From NCBI RefSeq assembly GCF_945859705.1, contig NC_079134.1, forward strand, positions 51,142,402-51,206,401: a stretch of 64,000 nucleotides of DNA, in the 5' to 3' direction. The DNA comes from Episyrphus balteatus (Eukaryota; Arthropoda; Insecta; Diptera; Syrphidae). Positions 1-11,295 of the stretch are shown in pieces. The position numbers and the translations under genes are program-made. A model generated the notes under the pieces. That model was not told the origin of the DNA, searched no databases, and was given only the letters and a program-made list of their open reading frames with translations. Each line of letters opens with the position of its first letter. Within the stretch, counting starts at the first letter, position 1.

Positions 1-1580
1 GCCTTCACACAGTTGGGGGGCGAATCTAACTCAGAACTCAGCACAAACAAAAAAAAAAGTACGGATTTTCAATTTAATCCTAGCACGTACTTGCATCCTT
101 TTTGCTATTCGGCTTGAAAATACCATAAAGATAGAGTATATAGAGAGTTGAGAGTGATGGCATAGTAGAGTCATACAGCAGCGAATGAGTGGTCCCGTTT
201 GAAAAGCCGAATTAACTTAGAAAAACAACGGCATTTAGATTGCCGCAATAGAGTACATATTTCTACACAACACATATACATGCAACAGAGCAATATCCAT
301 AGACTCTTGCTAAATCTAGCTCTCCCACTCAAACCATTTGATCGTATCTTTTATGATAAAATCCCATAAAAAGCTATCTTGTTATCAAAGCAAGATATTT
401 CTTTTTCGTCCTTGTTGCTGAGGTTTTTTTTTTTATATTTTTGTATTTTATCTGTGTTTTTCTTCTTTTTTATGAAGAGCCTCTCAAAAAAGTGGGCCAC
501 AAAAAAAAAAACACAAATCGGAACAGAATATGTATTTTATACACAATATGAGGAGTGAAAAACATCTCACAAGAATTTAATGAAATATTTAACATTTTAA
601 CTCACCACATCATCATTGGTTTTATCCACAACACAAACGTTCGCCAATGCGGCATTGTGCGGTATGGTTGGTGTAGGTGAATAGAGAAGGACTTTTGATA
701 TAAGGATAATGGAATGAACAAACAGCTTGAATATATACCTACTACTTTATATTCATATAGCTACATACATTAGGTTTGAATATTATGACTAAAAATGAAA
801 TAGGATTTAATTTGAATTTTATGACTTTGAAGAATTATTTTGAATTTCCTAGATGTTGTCAAAATTTGGAAGTTGTAGAGTTATAGTCTTGTTAAGTTTG
901 TATTAATTTTATATCATTTTTCCGATGAACAAGAGACTCCATGGTCCATAGCCTATAGGCTTTGCTTTGAAGCTTTAAACATGTTTAATTGGCAGTTGAA
1001 ATCAGTTGGAAACTGATTTTCAATCGATTAGAATTTGCATATTATTCGCTTTTATTCTTGGAAAAGACTTTTAATGAACCGATTTGCTACTGAGTTGAAA
1101 CTTAAAGTTTTGTTAAGAACTGTAATCGAATTGACTTTTGCAACAGAATTTTAAGTTTCCAATGTAGGTTCAAACGACTTTAAGAGGCCTCCGGACAACA
1201 TTTTGAGAAAAAAAACAAGAAATTTGGAAAGTTTCTGCACAGTTTGGGAGGTCCACAGAAAACTTATTGCAAAAAACTAATTTGCTAATGAAAGATTGAC
1301 ATTTTATCTAAAATATGGTCTAGCCACATTTGTATTTTTTAAATTTTGTTCATGCCTTATTTTAATATTTCAGTAACAGTTTTTGCAAAATAGTCCAAAA
1401 CAACTTTTTTCTTGCTTAGTTTATGAGAAACTGAAGTGGAAAACACATATGATATATATGTCAATTTAAAGGTAATGAATAAAATTAGAATATGGTCTGA
1501 GCGGATTTTTCATTTTTGGCCCTATTTTTGAATAATCATTTCATGAAAAACATCAAAATTGCTCATTTTCTAATGCATTT
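1..1580. other. Non-coding AT-rich DNA
   Basis: No open frame with coding character is seen on either strand. The stretch is AT-rich with many A and T runs. From about 960 it begins to show the degenerate TTTGCAA/GATTTNAAA pattern described at 2040..2640. It is most likely intron of the minus-strand gene whose first coding exon is at 36436..36535. Confidence 0.6.
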
Positions 1581-1873
1581 TTAACCCTTAACTGATGTGG
1601 TGGGTCCAGGGGAACCACGCCTTTTTTAAAAATAAAAAAAAAAAAACCGTTGCGACTGAATTTTAAAGTGTAAATTTTATTTTGAAAACAAGTTTTCCCA
1701 TTTTTTTTATTTTCTTAACTGGTTTGGAAAATGTTATATTTGAAAGTTTTATAAAGAAATTTGTAAAAAAAATTTAATTTTGTATTTTGTTTTATCATTT
1801 AAAAACACCTGGGTCCACTGGACCTACGACTTTAGATACGTCAGTAAATTTCACCACATCAGTTAAGGGTTAA
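1581..1873. mobile_element. piggyBac-type MITE with TTAA target duplication
   Basis: The element proper is 1585..1869 (285 bp). It starts CCCTTAACTGATGTGGTG and ends with the exact reverse complement, CACCACATCAGTTAAGGG, and TTAA lies directly outside each end (1581..1584 and 1870..1873). TTAA duplications with CCC-initial termini are the signature of the piggyBac superfamily. The inner termini also mirror each other imperfectly (GGGTCCAGGGGAACC against GGTCCACTGGACC). There is no coding capacity, so it is a non-autonomous copy that would need a transposase in trans. The perfect 18-bp termini suggest it is not very old. Confidence 0.85.
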
Positions 1874-2039
1874 ATGTGTTATATGAAAAAAACAATATAA
1901 TTTTCCCCAAATGACAAAATACCTTCTTTAATTGATCCAACAAAAAATTAATCAAAAAGCTACTTGTTATTGCAAAATAACACAATTAATAAAACTCTAT
2001 TTTTTATCAAAAAGTTGTTACTTAAGATTTGGAATAGAT

Positions 2040-2640
2040 TTTTGATGAACTTTCGCTCTGCTTCGAATCTAAAATTTCAAATATTGCTCGGAACAAGATG
2101 AAAAGTTGTTAGTTTGAAATGGGTCTATATTCAAACGGTTTGAAACCTATTTTAGTCGATTTGTGGGCAAATTGCAATTGATTTGAAACTAATTTGCAAT
2201 TCTTTGAGGTTGATTCTTACAGTAAATTTTGCAGCAATTCCCGAGAAGCTAGGATACGTAGGTACTTGGAACTTTGCATATTGGTCTGAATTAGCGAATT
2301 TTAATTTTCCAAACTAATATGCAATCGATTTTAAAGTTCTTTTTTTTATTTTTTTTTTTTAAATATGGTTTGTAAAATATTTTTAACTAAAACTTTTATC
2401 ACAAAAGAGCCTTTAAGCATTAAATACAGCTAAAAACTGGGGAAAAATGTACTATCAACTAATTTGCAACTGATTTTAAACTATTTTTATTGGATTTTTA
2501 TTTAGATTCCAGATCAGATAAAAAGCGATATAATATTCTCTAGCTTCTGATTGATTTAAAATTGCTATGTAATCAATTTTAAATTGGGTTTAAAATTGAT
2601 TGCAAATCGATTTGAATTCAATTGCAAGGCACTAAATAAT
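2040..2640. repeat. Degenerate TTTGCAA / GATTTNAAA repeat, first block
   Basis: Variants of TTTGCAATYGATTT and GATTTGAAACTAATTTGCAA recur every 30 to 60 bases, for example around 2160..2200, 2300..2340, 2455..2480 and 2555..2625. Spacing is irregular and sequence is degenerate, so this is not a clean tandem array. The same words occur at 960..1140 and again at 3880..4640. It may be an old decayed satellite or a fragmented dispersed repeat. No function can be assigned. Confidence 0.5.
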
Positions 2641-3879
2641 GCATATTCATTTAGTTTAAAGCGTATTTTCTTCTGTATGTTAAATTCTACACAAATATTC
2701 ATATGCACTGCTAACGATATACTCTGTTTTACATAAAATTTAAAAGATGCTTCAGGACATTTCGCGAAACTACTTGTTACTTTTTATTTTGTGGTAATAT
2801 TTTGTTCATTTCGAAAAGTTGCATCTGTTTTTATTTTTCTTTCAAAAAGGACTCCATCCAACTCACACAACAACTCTTTCTTCCCGCAGGACTGATTGAT
2901 TTTAATCATGGGAATTGTGTTGAAGAGAATAAACAAAGCACCTGAACGACAAAAAGGACTTCGACTATATACACGCACATTCATCACATTGCATCGCACT
3001 GAAAAGCAAACAACAACAAAAAAAAAATACACTACATCGATGTGGATGTTGCTGTTGGTTGAATCACTTTTCATCGGGAGTAGTAAAAATTTCGTATTGG
3101 TTTTTTTTTTTTGTATTTATTTTTCACAGGAAGCTCCGATGATGGTATTTTTTTTTTTTTTTTGATTTTTTTCGAGAGAAAAAAAAAGGACCTTTTTCAC
3201 ATTTTCAATTTTTGATGGAGTGTTGTTTTGAGTACCAGTTTGATTTTTTTTTCCCTCGTTTTTTTTTCGATTTGGCGTGGGATTGTTAAACACTGCAGCA
3301 CCATGATCGTCCAGAGAAGACCAAACATCATAGTAGTATCGGATTGGGTTTATGATTCGTTTTTTTTTTTTTCGTTTTTGCAGTCTCGCTCTTGTTCATT
3401 TGCTCAGAGTGAAAGTTGTTGAAAAAAAAAACAAAATACAATCCTCGGAAACTATCTGTAAGTCCTAAGTGGGTTTTTGAAATATCCTTCATCGTTCTTA
3501 GTAGGGAGATTTTTTCTATTCTATGAGTGAGTTGCTTGTGTGAATGTATGTCCTTCGCTGATGGATATGCTATTGCAGGTGCAGTAAATTGATGCTGAAT
3601 ACGTATACAAGGCTTAAGTTTAGAGTTTTTTTTTATTTTTGTGTCTGCATCTGCAGTATGTCCTAATGGAAGTATGATTTCAATTCTATTCTTTTCTACA
3701 GAATTTCTATTTACGAATGACAATGAAAATTTTGTAACCATTTGGATTTATTTATGTCTTCTTTTTAGTTTTGCTTTCATTGAATCTGAAACTAAGATAT
3801 GTTTTTGTAAGCTTTTTTGTATTAGGTCACTTTCTTTTTTATCAATCCGTCTGCTTGTTTGTTGGTGGAATTTTTCAAT
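2641..3879. other. Non-coding, T-rich and A-rich tracts
   Basis: Long T runs (for example near 3147..3165 and 3360..3372) alternate with A runs. Open frames here, including a 137-codon one on the minus strand at 3328..3741, show no domain or codon-like pattern and overlap homopolymers, so they are not called as genes. Confidence 0.6.
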
Positions 3880-4640
3880 CGATTTCAATGAATTTCTCGT
3901 TGAGCTTGAGACTTTAAAAATAGCTTCAAAATGTATGACAACCCAATATGAATTTTATAATTTGCAACCAGTTTTAAACTAGTTAACAGTCAATTATCAA
4001 AAAATTGTAAATAACTTACATTTTATATATATAAATTATTTTGGAGCCTTAAAATATCTTCGAACTGAATCTACGCGTTATTCGCAAACCGATTTCAAAC
4101 TTATTTATGTATATTGTTTTCGCTCTTTTTCAAATCCACTTAAACCAGTTTACAATCGGTTACCGATATTCCCATAAAAATTAAGTGAAACTCTGCTTAA
4201 AAAAAATGTTTGTAAGGCTAAAAAATTGAGTCAGTTGCAGATTGGTTTGAAATCGGTTGCATAAACATCAGGTCATGTCTTTCATTTTAAATTGTCTTTT
4301 TCTAATCTAATTCAAGTCTCTAATTAATTTAGAGGCAAATAAGTTAATTGGAAATAAGTTTAAAATCACTAGCAATTTGCAAATAAGTTGAAGATCGGTT
4401 GCAAATTGGTTGGTTTCAATGAGCTATTTTCACAGTTTCAATTTAAATCTATGTAAATTACTCCCAAGATAAACCAGAGACTTGAACGAAGCTGTAAAAA
4501 CTAGCTCATCAAAACTGGATGAATATGCAATGGTTATTATTTGCAACCAATTTCAAACTTATTTGCAATTTACTCAATATTACTTTGCAACGGGCTTAAA
4601 AACATTTTTGGAAAGCTTTTTAACTAATTCCCTAAGAGAC
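3880..4640. repeat. Degenerate TTTGCAA / GATTTNAAA repeat, second block
   Basis: It continues the pattern of 2040..2640 with TTGCAACCAGTTTTAAAC, CAAACCGATTTCAAAC, TTGCAAATTGGTTGG and close variants between 3960 and 4580. Copies are diverged and irregularly spaced. Confidence 0.5.
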
Positions 4641-6297
4641 TTTGCTCAGAAATAGGATGTTGGTTATGTAATTTGATGAAAACAAAGATGGCGAAATGGT
4701 TTATATGAGGTCAACTAGCTTCTCACTAAGACTTAACATTTTTCTAATAGATTTCTGCAAACCCTAATTAAATCCTGACATTAAAATCCTCCAGGTGAAA
4801 CAACTCTCCACAAAACCAAGGACATTTCACCACACATCCACTGCTTCGCCGTTTGTTAATATTTCACCCAACCCCAACAGACAATAAAAAGGATTGAAAA
4901 AGAGTATATATGGTCTTCATTAATATTTATTATTTCAATTCCGTAACCTTATCAACTTCAATTGTCTGCAAACAATTTACTTTAACAATCTTAAACGATG
5001 CCATATCCCCCTATTCAGCAGACTTCGCACCCCAGATAAATAAATAAATAAAAAAAATAAAAACTATATTTACCCACTTAATCTACGTCCTTTTCATGGA
5101 ACGGGGCAGCACTTGAGAAGAATGTGCAGCAATTCCATTATTGCATTATCAAATTATGACAATTGTTGGCGCTTGCATGCCAATTTCTGCCAAGAAAGAA
5201 AGACAACTTTGCCCCTTTTATGTATGTTTGGCTGTTCTGCTCTGGTTGCTATGATGCAGTTGTGTGTGTGTACACAGAGTAGTACGACTGAGCTAATCCG
5301 ACAGAGATTTAGCCAAGTCCTGTCAAGGACGATTAATGGGTATACTGGGCAAACATCCACATTTCTACACACAACAAAAGCGACTTGAATATAGCTTGAT
5401 TTTTCGTTTCGTTGTCATTTCGTTTTATAGCTTAGAGAGAGTACACTACACACACATAGCTACAATATGAGCCTCGAGTATGTTTTCAAGACATCATAGG
5501 AGACCAAAAAAATATAAGAAAAAATTACACTCTCATAAATTTATGACAGATCACTGTGTCGTTTGTTGTTCCAACGAAGACGGCAACGACGACGATGGCA
5601 ACTATATACGACAACGTCGACAACGACACAACCAAGAAGAAGAGAACAATAGTGAAGTTGAAGATGTTTATGTTTAAGCTATATGGAGAGGCGACTTGTC
5701 ATCATAGTCGCAAAAACATATTACTCAATCCGGTTTATCCGGCACTATTTTGTATGCCAAAAATTTTGTTTGAAAAAAATACACAGTCAAATAGACACAC
5801 AAACAGACAGATAGACAGACAGACAGACACACAGCATCAGTCTACATCATCTACACGACGACAATTGCGCGCCGCTGCTATACAAAACAGGAAATTCTCA
5901 GCGCCCAACTTGTGGGCTAAATTGGAGACGACAAAATTGGGTATCTCTTTGCAAATTATCTAATCCTACGACTATCCAATCAACCAGAAAATGACAAACA
6001 CAAATTTAGGCTATTCAGATCTGAGTTTATGCTGCCGCTGCTGGTGGGTTTTCAATGCGTCGTCGTCGTCGGTCGGTCGTCCGTCCGACAAACCAGCTAT
6101 ATTGCTATCGGCAATGGAGGCTAATGGTTTCTCTTCGAAAAATGTGTGTGCGCCTTTATATAATAATTTTGTCGTTGCCAGCATTTCAACACACTGACTT
6201 GAGACTGATAAGGGACTAAATACAGGAAAGGATTTGATGCTATGGAAGTTTTAGGCTCTAGATTGTTTTTTTTTTTAAATAAATTAATTATTCGCAC
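4641..6297. other. Non-coding DNA with a short (GACA)n tract
   Basis: No convincing gene is seen. A GACA microsatellite with one GATA unit lies near 5803..5830. The stretch at 5560..6120 is richer in GC (CGACGACG, GTCGTCGTCGGTCGGTCG near 6060) and gives short open frames on the plus strand without recognisable domains. Such CAN/CGA trinucleotide-rich DNA is common in insect introns and regulatory DNA. Confidence 0.55.
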
Positions 6298-6520
6298 CTA
6301 TAAAGCTGATATAACACTTCTGGAAGGAGTTACTGGTGCAATAAGAAGAAGATTTTGCCCATTATTTAATCTAAAACTAATTGGAATACCTATCATTTTA
6401 CTCCAATAACGCTTGTATAACACACCACGACTGCACCACGTTTGCACCATTTCATTTTGAATGAAAAATTCGGTGCACCACCGTATTGATTTAAGCAACA
6501 AATTGCCAGTTCGTACAAAC
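6298..6520. repeat. GCACCAC-rich repeat, minus-oriented copy left of the tRNA-like sequence
   Basis: Around 6420..6485 the sequence reads CACCACGACTGCACCACG, then TTTGCACCATTTCATTTTG, then a GCACCACCG motif. This is the reverse complement of the GGTGCGG family at 6605..6800 and 8340..8560. The reverse complement carries the same core order: GAATTTTTCATTC, then AAAATGAAATGG, then GTGCAGTCGTGGTG. The tRNA-like sequence at 6523 therefore has one family copy on each side, in opposite orientations. Confidence 0.65.
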
Positions 6521-6522
6521 AT

Positions 6523-6604
6523 GACTTGGTGGTCGAGTGGTTAAGGCGTTGGACTTCTAATTGAAAGTGCTCTGGGTAGTAGGGTTCGAATCTACTTCTC
6601 GTCT
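6523..6604 (+). tRNA. tRNA-Ser-like pseudogene or SINE head
   Basis: The sequence follows the tRNA-Ser(GCT) pattern along its whole length: GACTTGGTGGTCGAGTGG (A box region), TTAAGGCGTTGGACT, a GTGCTCTGGG variable arm and a GGGTTCGAATCT B box. It is probably not a working tRNA. The anticodon position reads TCT instead of GCT. The anticodon stem TTGGA/TTGAA has a G-G mismatch. The acceptor stem GACTTGG against TCTCGTC has two mismatches, and the T stem pairs only with a shifted loop. The A and B boxes look good enough to recruit Pol III. The GGTGCGG repeat family continues directly downstream, and the second family copy at 8330 keeps a similar junction (CTTCTCCTCCTGCGAGTTGG), so a tRNA-derived SINE-like head is plausible. 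Confidence 0.6.
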
Positions 6605-6800
6605 CGTAGTTTTTTCTTTATTTTTCAACAATCCAAAATTATGTATCATGGTGTAGTGAATTTTTCATACAAAATTAAATCGTGCGGACGTTCTGCAGTC
6701 ATGGTGCGGTGGTGGTGCGCCGAAATTTTCCACTAAAGGGCGGTGGCGCATCTGTGGTGCGGCGGTCAAGGTTTTTTAATTTTTTTTTTCTTTAAAAAAT
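6605..6800 (+). repeat. GGTGCGG family, left arm of inverted pair
   Basis: About 190 bp here match the reverse complement of 8140..8330. Shared blocks in order are GTAGTTTTTT, TATTTTTCAA, ATCCAAAA.TATGTATCATGG, GAAT.TTTCAT, the GTGCGGTGGTGG run, GAAATTTTCC and GCGGTCAAG. The arms are diverged, but the order is kept throughout. Confidence 0.75.
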
Positions 6801-8139
6801 AAGTTTCTATTTTAACTTGGGAAGCTTTCTTTAATAATACCTTATAAGAATAGTATTTAAATTGTACAAAAAAAGTGAAAAAAGGTAAAGGTGAAAAAGT
6901 TTTGGCCTTAGAGTTTTACCTTTTAACCAAATACAACCGTTAGAAACTTTGAATATACAGCGAGAGAGACTAAGTGCCCCCCCATCTCTCTATTGGGTAT
7001 CTCGTCACAATCAACCCCAATCTGCCAAATCAATTGAATTCTTGGTGCCTTTAAGAACATCCCAAGTGAGCAGAGAGAGAGACCTTATTCGGTTGACAGA
7101 TTTCTTTAGGATTGTCGTTTAATTTTGTGTTTTCTTTTTTTTTTCTTTTCTTCATCTTCTGTGAGTTGGTTCATTGTGAATTACCCTCCAATTCATTGAT
7201 AACCGAAATGATTTCCCTTTTTTCATGAAGAGTGATTTAAAGGAAATTAGTGTTGTTGTTTTTTTTTTTTTTTTTTTTGGTACTGCGTAGACAGGAAGAT
7301 GAAGAGAATATTATAAGGTTAGGTTTATATCCTTCAGGATGCTTATTTTGAGTTTAGTTTATTTCTTTATATATTTGTGCTGCTGTAGCAGACAGAAAAA
7401 TAAACCCTGTGGAATCAACACAAAAAAAAATGGCCAATATTGTGCGGTAATTATGGCTCCTTGAGGATACTCTCAAATCTTATTATTGTAGATATAATAA
7501 AAGTTGTTTTGGATCTATTATTTGGCTAAGATTGCCATTAAGATGTATATATGTCTGCTGAAGAAAGGGGGAGGGGGGATTTTCCCCCCTTTTTTTGATG
7601 TTTGTTTAGAAAGTATAATTTTCTCAGTATATTAATCAATTTGAAATGGGTTTTTGTTGTGGTTTTTACAACATAAACAAAACCATTTATTTATCGATTT
7701 TTTTTTCTTTTTGTAAAAGAGAAATACTACTTGAAACCACAAAACTAAAAGTGTTTTTATCTTTTTATGTTTAGGGCAGTGTGATGTTGTTTTTTCATAT
7801 CATTAACAGATATTTTTATACTTTTCTATTTGGATTTTATGTTTTTATCTCAAGTTAAGTACTTGAGAGCATAAATTTTAGCTAAGAAAAAATCACATAA
7901 TTTTGCGGCAATTTATTGATAAAGTCTTTTTGTATTTTAAGGCGAAAGAAAGTGGAAGTAGTTCTTTTTTAAGTGATGGGAATTTTCGTAAGCGATTCGG
8001 ATTGTGGTTGAATATTTACTTAAGAGATGTGAGATAAGCAAAGGAGTAGTAAATTTTTGTTTTATTTTTAAACTGACTGAAACCCAAAACACGGTCCATA
8101 TATTGAATGCGTTTATTTTTAACTGAACAACAAATAGAA
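6801..8139. other. AT-rich interior between inverted repeat arms
   Basis: No coding sequence is seen. There are poly-T tracts near 7260..7280 and a G-run/C-run pair at 7565..7590. This may be the interior of one large inverted-repeat element bounded by 6605 and 8330, or unrelated DNA between two family copies. The sequence does not decide this. Confidence 0.45.
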
Positions 8140-8338
8140 ATTGAATTTTTAAAGAAAAAAATTTTAAAAAATCTTGACCGCCCGCACCACAGCTGCACCA
8201 CCACCGTTTGACGGAAAATTACAGAGCACCACCGCACCACGACTGCACCATACCCGCACCATTTCATTTTGAATGAAATATTCGCCGCACCATGATACAT
8301 ACTTTTGGATCATTGAAAAATAAAAAAAACTACCAACT
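8140..8338 (-). repeat. GGTGCGG family, right arm of inverted pair
   Basis: Reverse complement of the 6605..6800 copy, carrying GCACCAC, TTCATTTTGAATGAAATATTC and CATGATACATA in the expected order. Just beyond 8330 the mirror image of the tRNA tail (CAACTCGCAGGAGGAGAAG) is still partly recognisable. Confidence 0.75.
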
Positions 8339-8344
8339 CGCAGG

Positions 8345-8560
8345 AGGAGAAGTGAAGCGGTGGTGCGGCGGTTTAGAAATTTGTCAAATAGTGCGGACGT
8401 GGTGCGGAGGTTTAGACATTTTTGATCATGGTGCGGACGTGGTGCAGCGTAGGTGGCGGCGGTTTAGAAATTTTTGAACATGCTGCGGACGTGGTGCAGC
8501 GTAGGTGCGGCGGTCAAAAAGTGCTGCGGACGTGGTGCAACGGTGGTGCGGCAGAACTCA
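8345..8560 (+). repeat. GGTGCGGCGGT / GGACGTGGTGC short tandem repeats
   Basis: At least six imperfect copies of a unit of roughly 35 to 45 bases: GGTGCGGCGGTTTAGAAATT, then a TTTGATCATGGTGCGGACG-type segment. Copies lie near 8360, 8400, 8430, 8480 and 8520. The block is GC-rich compared with its surroundings and appears to be an expansion of the terminal part of the inverted-repeat family next to it. Confidence 0.7.
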
Positions 8561-9675
8561 GGAATTATAAAACTTTAAATTCAAGTTTATAATAAATAAC
8601 GAGCAATTTTTTAGCAATTTCTAGTAGTATTTGGTCGCTTCACGACAAAAGCACAAAAACTGGTAATACTAAAAACATGTAGGCTATATATCTGTCAAAA
8701 CTTATACAATGTTTATTTTTGTGACTTCTTAAGTTTCCAACTTTAAATCAAATTCAAAATATGTGAAAGTAATGACTTCTTCTTTGTAGGAACAACCAAG
8801 AATATATTCAAAAACAGAATTCGTTATTTGGTTCTATACATATCTTTTATTAACAATAATCTATGTTTCTCTAAAGTTTCTCAAAAAACTTCACTCCCAT
8901 TCATAACCACAATCATATTTTATCCTGCATATCTACTCATTTCTTCATCAGAAAAATATTATTATTTAACTTCATACAGTAGAACGAATTTAATAAAATA
9001 CCAATCATATATATATATTTGCAAAAGGTTATGATATGTCATTTTCCTAAAAGTCACATAAATTATTTAGAAAATTTATTCAAAAATATAAATGTACCTA
9101 CGTACGTATTAGGGTGACATTTATATTAAATGCTTGCTATGGACACTTTCAAGTGACATTCTACTATTTCATATCTGCAAATGATTTATATTTAGTATAG
9201 GTTTATGGAATCCATTAAAAAAAAAGGGAGAACAAAATCTTTGCAAAAAAAAAATAAAGAAGGCATCAAAAGACACAAGACTTAACAAAAAGTTGAAGTT
9301 CATCCACCCTCCTGAGTCATAAGTGAATTTGTTCAGGAAATTACAAAAACTGATGACAGAGGGTAAATATCAGTATCACGAATGAGTAACACCAAAGATA
9401 TATATGTACTTAGTAAGGATAAACAAAACAAAAAAAAAAATAATAATTGAATCCATTTAAGCGTGAAATCAATCATTTTCACTAAGAAAAACAAAAATAA
9501 AAAAAATTGAATCCTCATAATACTAAGGGGTGAATATTTCTTGGAATTTATTATATCCTTTGGCTCAATGTCATGTCAATAAACAAGGAAATATAAGATG
9601 CAATTCTTTGAAAACCCTCCTTAACTTCTATAGAATACGCAATATCCTTCAAATGCAACTATATTAATTCGTTTG
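8561..9675. other. Non-coding AT-rich DNA
   Basis: No supported features. Short open frames are low-complexity. Confidence 0.55.
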
Positions 9676-10260
9676 CTATCGCTATGGTAGGAAGTCAGCG
9701 CCCGAGGGCGGTTATTCAGCGAAATAATGAAAGGCATTATATTGCAGCAGACAAATTCTAGAGAAAATGTAATAATTCTAAATCAATATTATTTCTTTCA
9801 TAAGGCTCATAAGCTGGCTATCAAGATTGCAAAATCCCTACCAAAAGGAGTTTTGTAGCAGAATTCCGAATGTACTGAAACAAGCAAAACCACAAAAGAA
9901 GTCTAAGATTTCTACTCTTTTGTTATAAAGAAAATGAAAAGGTTACTGTTTTCAAAAGTAATAAAGGAGATTGAAAGAGTGAAAAATCCTTAAGTTGGAA
10001 CCATGGGCAAAATTGTTTAACGAAGACCAACGGAATTCACTACCCGAAGTAATGTTAAACATCTGGAAAGCCTATTCCAACTAACAGCAATTAAAAATTT
10101 TACCATCATTCAGCAACAAAAATTCAACCTGGATTGATAAACTAGAGTCGCAACCATCGACTTTATAATTAAGAATTGAAGCCTCTCTCAGAAAGAGTCA
10201 AAGAGTTCCCGTTAAAAGCACTTTACTGTTTTTACTAAAAAGGAAAAAGATACAAGTACA
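9676..10260 (+). pseudogene. Weak coding remnant, unidentified
   Basis: Several consecutive plus-strand frames read like diverged protein with stops and shifts between them. A segment at 9676..9760 contains VGSQRPRAVIQRNNERHY. One near 9802 reads KAHKLAIKIAKSLPKGVL before a stop. From 10008 to 10166 a single frame reads EPWAKLFNEDQRNSLPEVML, then a TAA, then continues to NSTWIDKLESQPSTL. Charged residues and even amino-acid use are unlike the surrounding shadow frames. I do not recognise the family. A decayed transposon or retrotransposon gene is the likeliest source. The opposite-strand frame just downstream (10263..10725) may be related or coincidental. Confidence 0.3.
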
Positions 10261-10262
10261 AA

Positions 10263-10725
10263 CTAAACAAAGCTGTTCAAATTCACTTTAGTGGATAGAA
10301 AGCTACGAATTGAACCTTCGGAATGTCTGATATATAAAAGAGTACTTGAAGACTGACTCCTAAAGTTTTCTAGAAAGGACAAACGATCATCTCCGATGAA
10401 ACAATCAGGCTGTGGGTGATCTTCAAAGACTTGTGGTGTGCCATTTGAGAAAATTCCATAAGAATTGAGCTGGGTGAGACTATTGATTCTGATCCCAATG
10501 CATCCTACAGAGTCTTTTGAATTCAAAATATTAAGTCCAATCCAAATACCTCTTGGAAGTTTAAATTTGATCGAATCAATAACACGTGGAAGAAACAAAC
10601 GAATCTCAAAAGAACAATACTTATAGTTCTGTTTGTCCTTATTTTCTGTTCCATTCTTTTCCAGCAGCCCCCAACAGTGAAAGACGCAATCAAAAATTCC
10701 ACAACTGGGATTTCCTCTCCTTGTT
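10263..10725 (-). CDS. Long open frame, unidentified; possible exon or remnant
   Basis: About 154 codons lie between stops on the minus strand, long for DNA this AT-rich. Parts of the translation are not low-complexity. The upstream part has a cysteine cluster (PSCGIFDCVFHCWG), followed by YCSFEIRLFLPR, LPRGIWIGLNI, DSVGCIGIRI and ENFRSQSSSTLLYIRHSEG. No domain is recognised with confidence, and clean splice sites bordering it are not obvious. The strand agrees with the signal-peptide exon at 36436..36535, but the phase cannot be checked. It could be a downstream exon of that gene, a decayed mobile-element protein, or a chance open frame. Plus-strand frames across the same bases also look partly coding-like, which lowers confidence. 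Confidence 0.25.
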
Positions 10726-10780
10726 CTATTTTATTTCTGCATCCATTTCTAAGTACGAAGAGAAAATTTGGACAATCTAA

Positions 10781-11295
10781 ACGATAACGTCATTACACAT
10801 GTATGCACGCTTCGTTGGATCAAATATCGCATCATTTTCAACCAAAAAAACTGAGGTTAAATGAAAAAAAAACCACCCCAAGACAAAAAAAAAAGGAAAC
10901 CCTTACTTTACAATAAAACAGTTGATTTTGTGTTGTTTCTGCACGTTTTTTTTATTCTATTTCTTCTCAGTTAGTTTAACTTAGAAAATCTAACCGCCCC
11001 CTGTGGCTCTATAACTCTACACCACCCCACTAGAACCCTCATCATCATCGTGTTGCAATGCACTGCTTCGTTAGTGGTATAATGGAATCTCACCTAAAAT
11101 GTGGTGGTGCCTGGTGCTAGCTGTGCCCTGATGTGCGAAGGAGCACATTATTGAGATTCATCCGAATTCACTGACAAGGATGAAAATTTCATTAATTCTA
11201 TTTCCACTTGCCTGATGCCATATCCTGAAGATACATTTACTACCTCATACACACCATATAACACAGAACACCACAGTAACATTCAGTAAAAAATA
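10781..11295. other. Non-coding DNA
   Basis: No coding signal. Poly-A and poly-T tracts at 10845..10910 are followed by a somewhat GC-richer segment (10985..11170) without recognised motifs. Confidence 0.5.

Noticed and set aside
3328..3741. 137-codon minus-strand open frame
   Set aside because: It crosses homopolymer tracts, ends in a poly-lysine translation of A runs, and shows no domain or splice context.
6523..6604. Functional tRNA-Ser gene
   Set aside because: Acceptor and anticodon stems have mismatches, and the anticodon reads TCT in a serine-type body.
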